From Paraburkholderia fungorum (GTDB taxonomy: Bacteria; Pseudomonadota; Gammaproteobacteria; Burkholderiales; Burkholderiaceae), in contig NZ_FNKP01000002.1 of assembly GCF_900099835.1 (NCBI RefSeq), positions 930,001-994,000 of the forward strand: DNA of 64,000 nt. The letters are read 5' to 3'. This document shows, one piece after another, positions 63,021 through 64,000 of the stretch. Each line of letters begins with the position of its first letter. Within the stretch, counting starts at the first letter, position 1. Made by a program: the position numbers and the translations under genes. The notes below the pieces were generated by a model, which was given only the letters and a program-made list of their open reading frames with translations, did no database searches and was not told the DNA's origin.

Positions 63021-64000
63021 ATGGAACTTGCCCTCCTTGCTGTCAGTTTTCTCGTCTTCCTCGTTCTAGGGGTTCCGGTTTCATTCGCGTTGGGGCTCTC
63101 GTGCGTCCTCACGTATCTGTATGAAGGTTTGCCGGCGGCGACTGCGATGCAGTCGATGATCTCGGGCATGAACGCGTTCTCGTTCCTCGCGGTCCCATTC
63201 TTCATTTTCTCCGGCGAACTGATGCTGCACGGTGGTATCGCCGATCGCATCCTGCGTTTCGCGCAGGCCACCGTGGGTCATTTCCGCGGCGGTCTCGGCA
63301 TGGCCAACGTGGTCGCGTGCACGCTGTTCGGCGGCGTGTCGGGTTCGCCGACTGCGGATACGTCCGCGATGGGCGGCGTCGTGATTCCGCTAATGAAGCG
63401 CGAAGGCTATAGCGCCGCTTACGCCGTCAACGTGACGACGCACTCGTCGCTGGCGGGCGCGTTGATGCCCACCTCGACCAACATGATCATTTACGCATTC
63501 GCCGCGCAGGGCATCACCGGCACGTTGAATGGCGTGCAGATGAGCGGCGTGTCGATTGGCGATCTGTTGTTTTCCGGTCTTCTGCCGGTGCTGTGGGTGA
63601 TGGGTTTCGTGCTGATCGCGGCCTACTGGCAGGCGGTCAAATACGGTTATCCGCGTCGCCCGGACGGTTCGACCGAACTGCAGCGTTTCCCCGGCTGGAT
63701 GGCGGTCGCTCGCACTTTCCTCGGCGCAGTGCCGGGTCTGATGGTGATCGCGATCATTCTGGTGTGCGTGGCCAAGGGTATTGCCACCGCCACGGAAGCC
63801 GCCGCGATTGCCGTGGGTTACTCGCTGATTCTGACCATCGTCGTATATCGCACGATGACGATGAAGAAGCTCGGTCATGCGCTGTCAAAAGCCGCCAAGA
63901 CCACGGGCGTGGTGCTGCTGCTGATCGGCGTGTCGAACATGCTGCGCTTCCAGATGGCGTATCTGGAGATCCCGGACGCGATCGAGCGCATGCTCGACGG
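63021..64000 (+). CDS. dctM: TRAP transporter large permease (DctM family), cut at right edge
   Basis: The ATG at 63021 begins MELALLAVSFLVFLVLGVPV and the frame is open to the window end, giving 326 of about 425 residues. Conserved features are the SFLAVPFFIFSGELM segment and LFGGVSGSPTADTSAMGG, part of the sodium/substrate site, plus THSSLAGALMPTSTNMI. It is the Na+-coupled channel subunit for the importer. The missing C-terminus lies beyond the window. Confidence 0.92.
   Translation, partial: MELALLAVSFLVFLVLGVPVSFALGLSCVLTYLYEGLPAATAMQSMISGMNAFSFLAVPFFIFSGELMLHGGIADRILRFAQATVGHFRGGLGMANVVACTLFGGVSGSPTADTSAMGGVVIPLMKREGYSAAYAVNVTTHSSLAGALMPTSTNMIIYAFAAQGITGTLNGVQMSGVSIGDLLFSGLLPVLWVMGFVLIAAYWQAVKYGYPRRPDGSTELQRFPGWMAVARTFLGAVPGLMVIAIILVCVAKGIATATEAAAIAVGYSLILTIVVYRTMTMKKLGHALSKAAKTTGVVLLLIGVSNMLRFQMAYLEIPDAIERMLD

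Overview
The window is GC-rich, densely coded DNA from a beta-proteobacterium, most likely Burkholderia or Paraburkholderia. That placement is inferred from gene families and codon bias, since there is no rRNA or tRNA in the window. It reads as ordinary chromosome carrying catabolic and nutrient-uptake clusters; I see no phage, IS element, integrase, CRISPR array or replication origin.

Layout. 1-6924 (minus): a GntR regulator followed by mdcABCDEGH, the biotin-independent malonate decarboxylase operon, cut by the left edge inside mdcH. 7106-10377: a divergent MFS permease, an EamA exporter and a LysR regulator. 10479-18553 (minus): a six-gene cluster (OprB-type porin, secreted beta-propeller, Tat-exported EfeB-like DyP peroxidase, FbpA, FbpB, FbpC) with a good Fur-box match upstream, read here as an iron or haem-iron uptake system. 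19063-20610: arylamine N-acetyltransferase and a membrane methyltransferase. 20899-28320: a polar amino-acid ABC transporter, an aromatic amino-acid lyase homologue that lacks the catalytic MIO tripeptide, a HutC-type regulator and a FAD-linked dehydrogenase, with two matching operator-like palindromes upstream. 28380-31446: LysR, an orphan ModA-like binding protein and a citrate/tricarballylate-type MFS carrier. 31624-35949: a GMC oxidoreductase fused to a Cys-nucleophile alpha/beta hydrolase, behind a sigma-like protein. 36385-39205: a hybrid histidine kinase and a convergent LuxR-type response regulator. 39591-42219: cyanide-insensitive type bd oxidase (cydAB plus a small membrane ORF) with a perfect FNR/ANR box upstream. 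42986-44445: a chloroperoxidase-like hydrolase and a DUF2867 protein.

44972-64000 is a pectin/uronate island. It encodes a GH28 polygalacturonase, two uronate dehydrogenases, an aldarolactonase, galactarate dehydratase (GarD), both downstream branches (KdgD plus 2-oxoglutarate semialdehyde dehydrogenase, and GarL plus GarR), two MFS hexuronate/aldarate carriers, a FadR-type GntR regulator and a TRAP transporter whose DctM runs off the right edge. A 13-bp motif (GTYRTCNNACRAC) recurs before most of these transcription units, including the regulator, so the island is probably one regulon. The expected flow is polygalacturonate to galacturonate, uptake, oxidation to aldarolactone, hydrolysis to galactarate, dehydration to 5-dehydro-4-deoxyglucarate, then either 2-oxoglutarate or pyruvate plus glycerate.

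The points most worth following up are the MIO-less lyase homologue and its operon, the porin/propeller/EfeB/Fbp iron cluster, the GMC-hydrolase fusion with its sigma-like neighbour, and the shared uronate operator.
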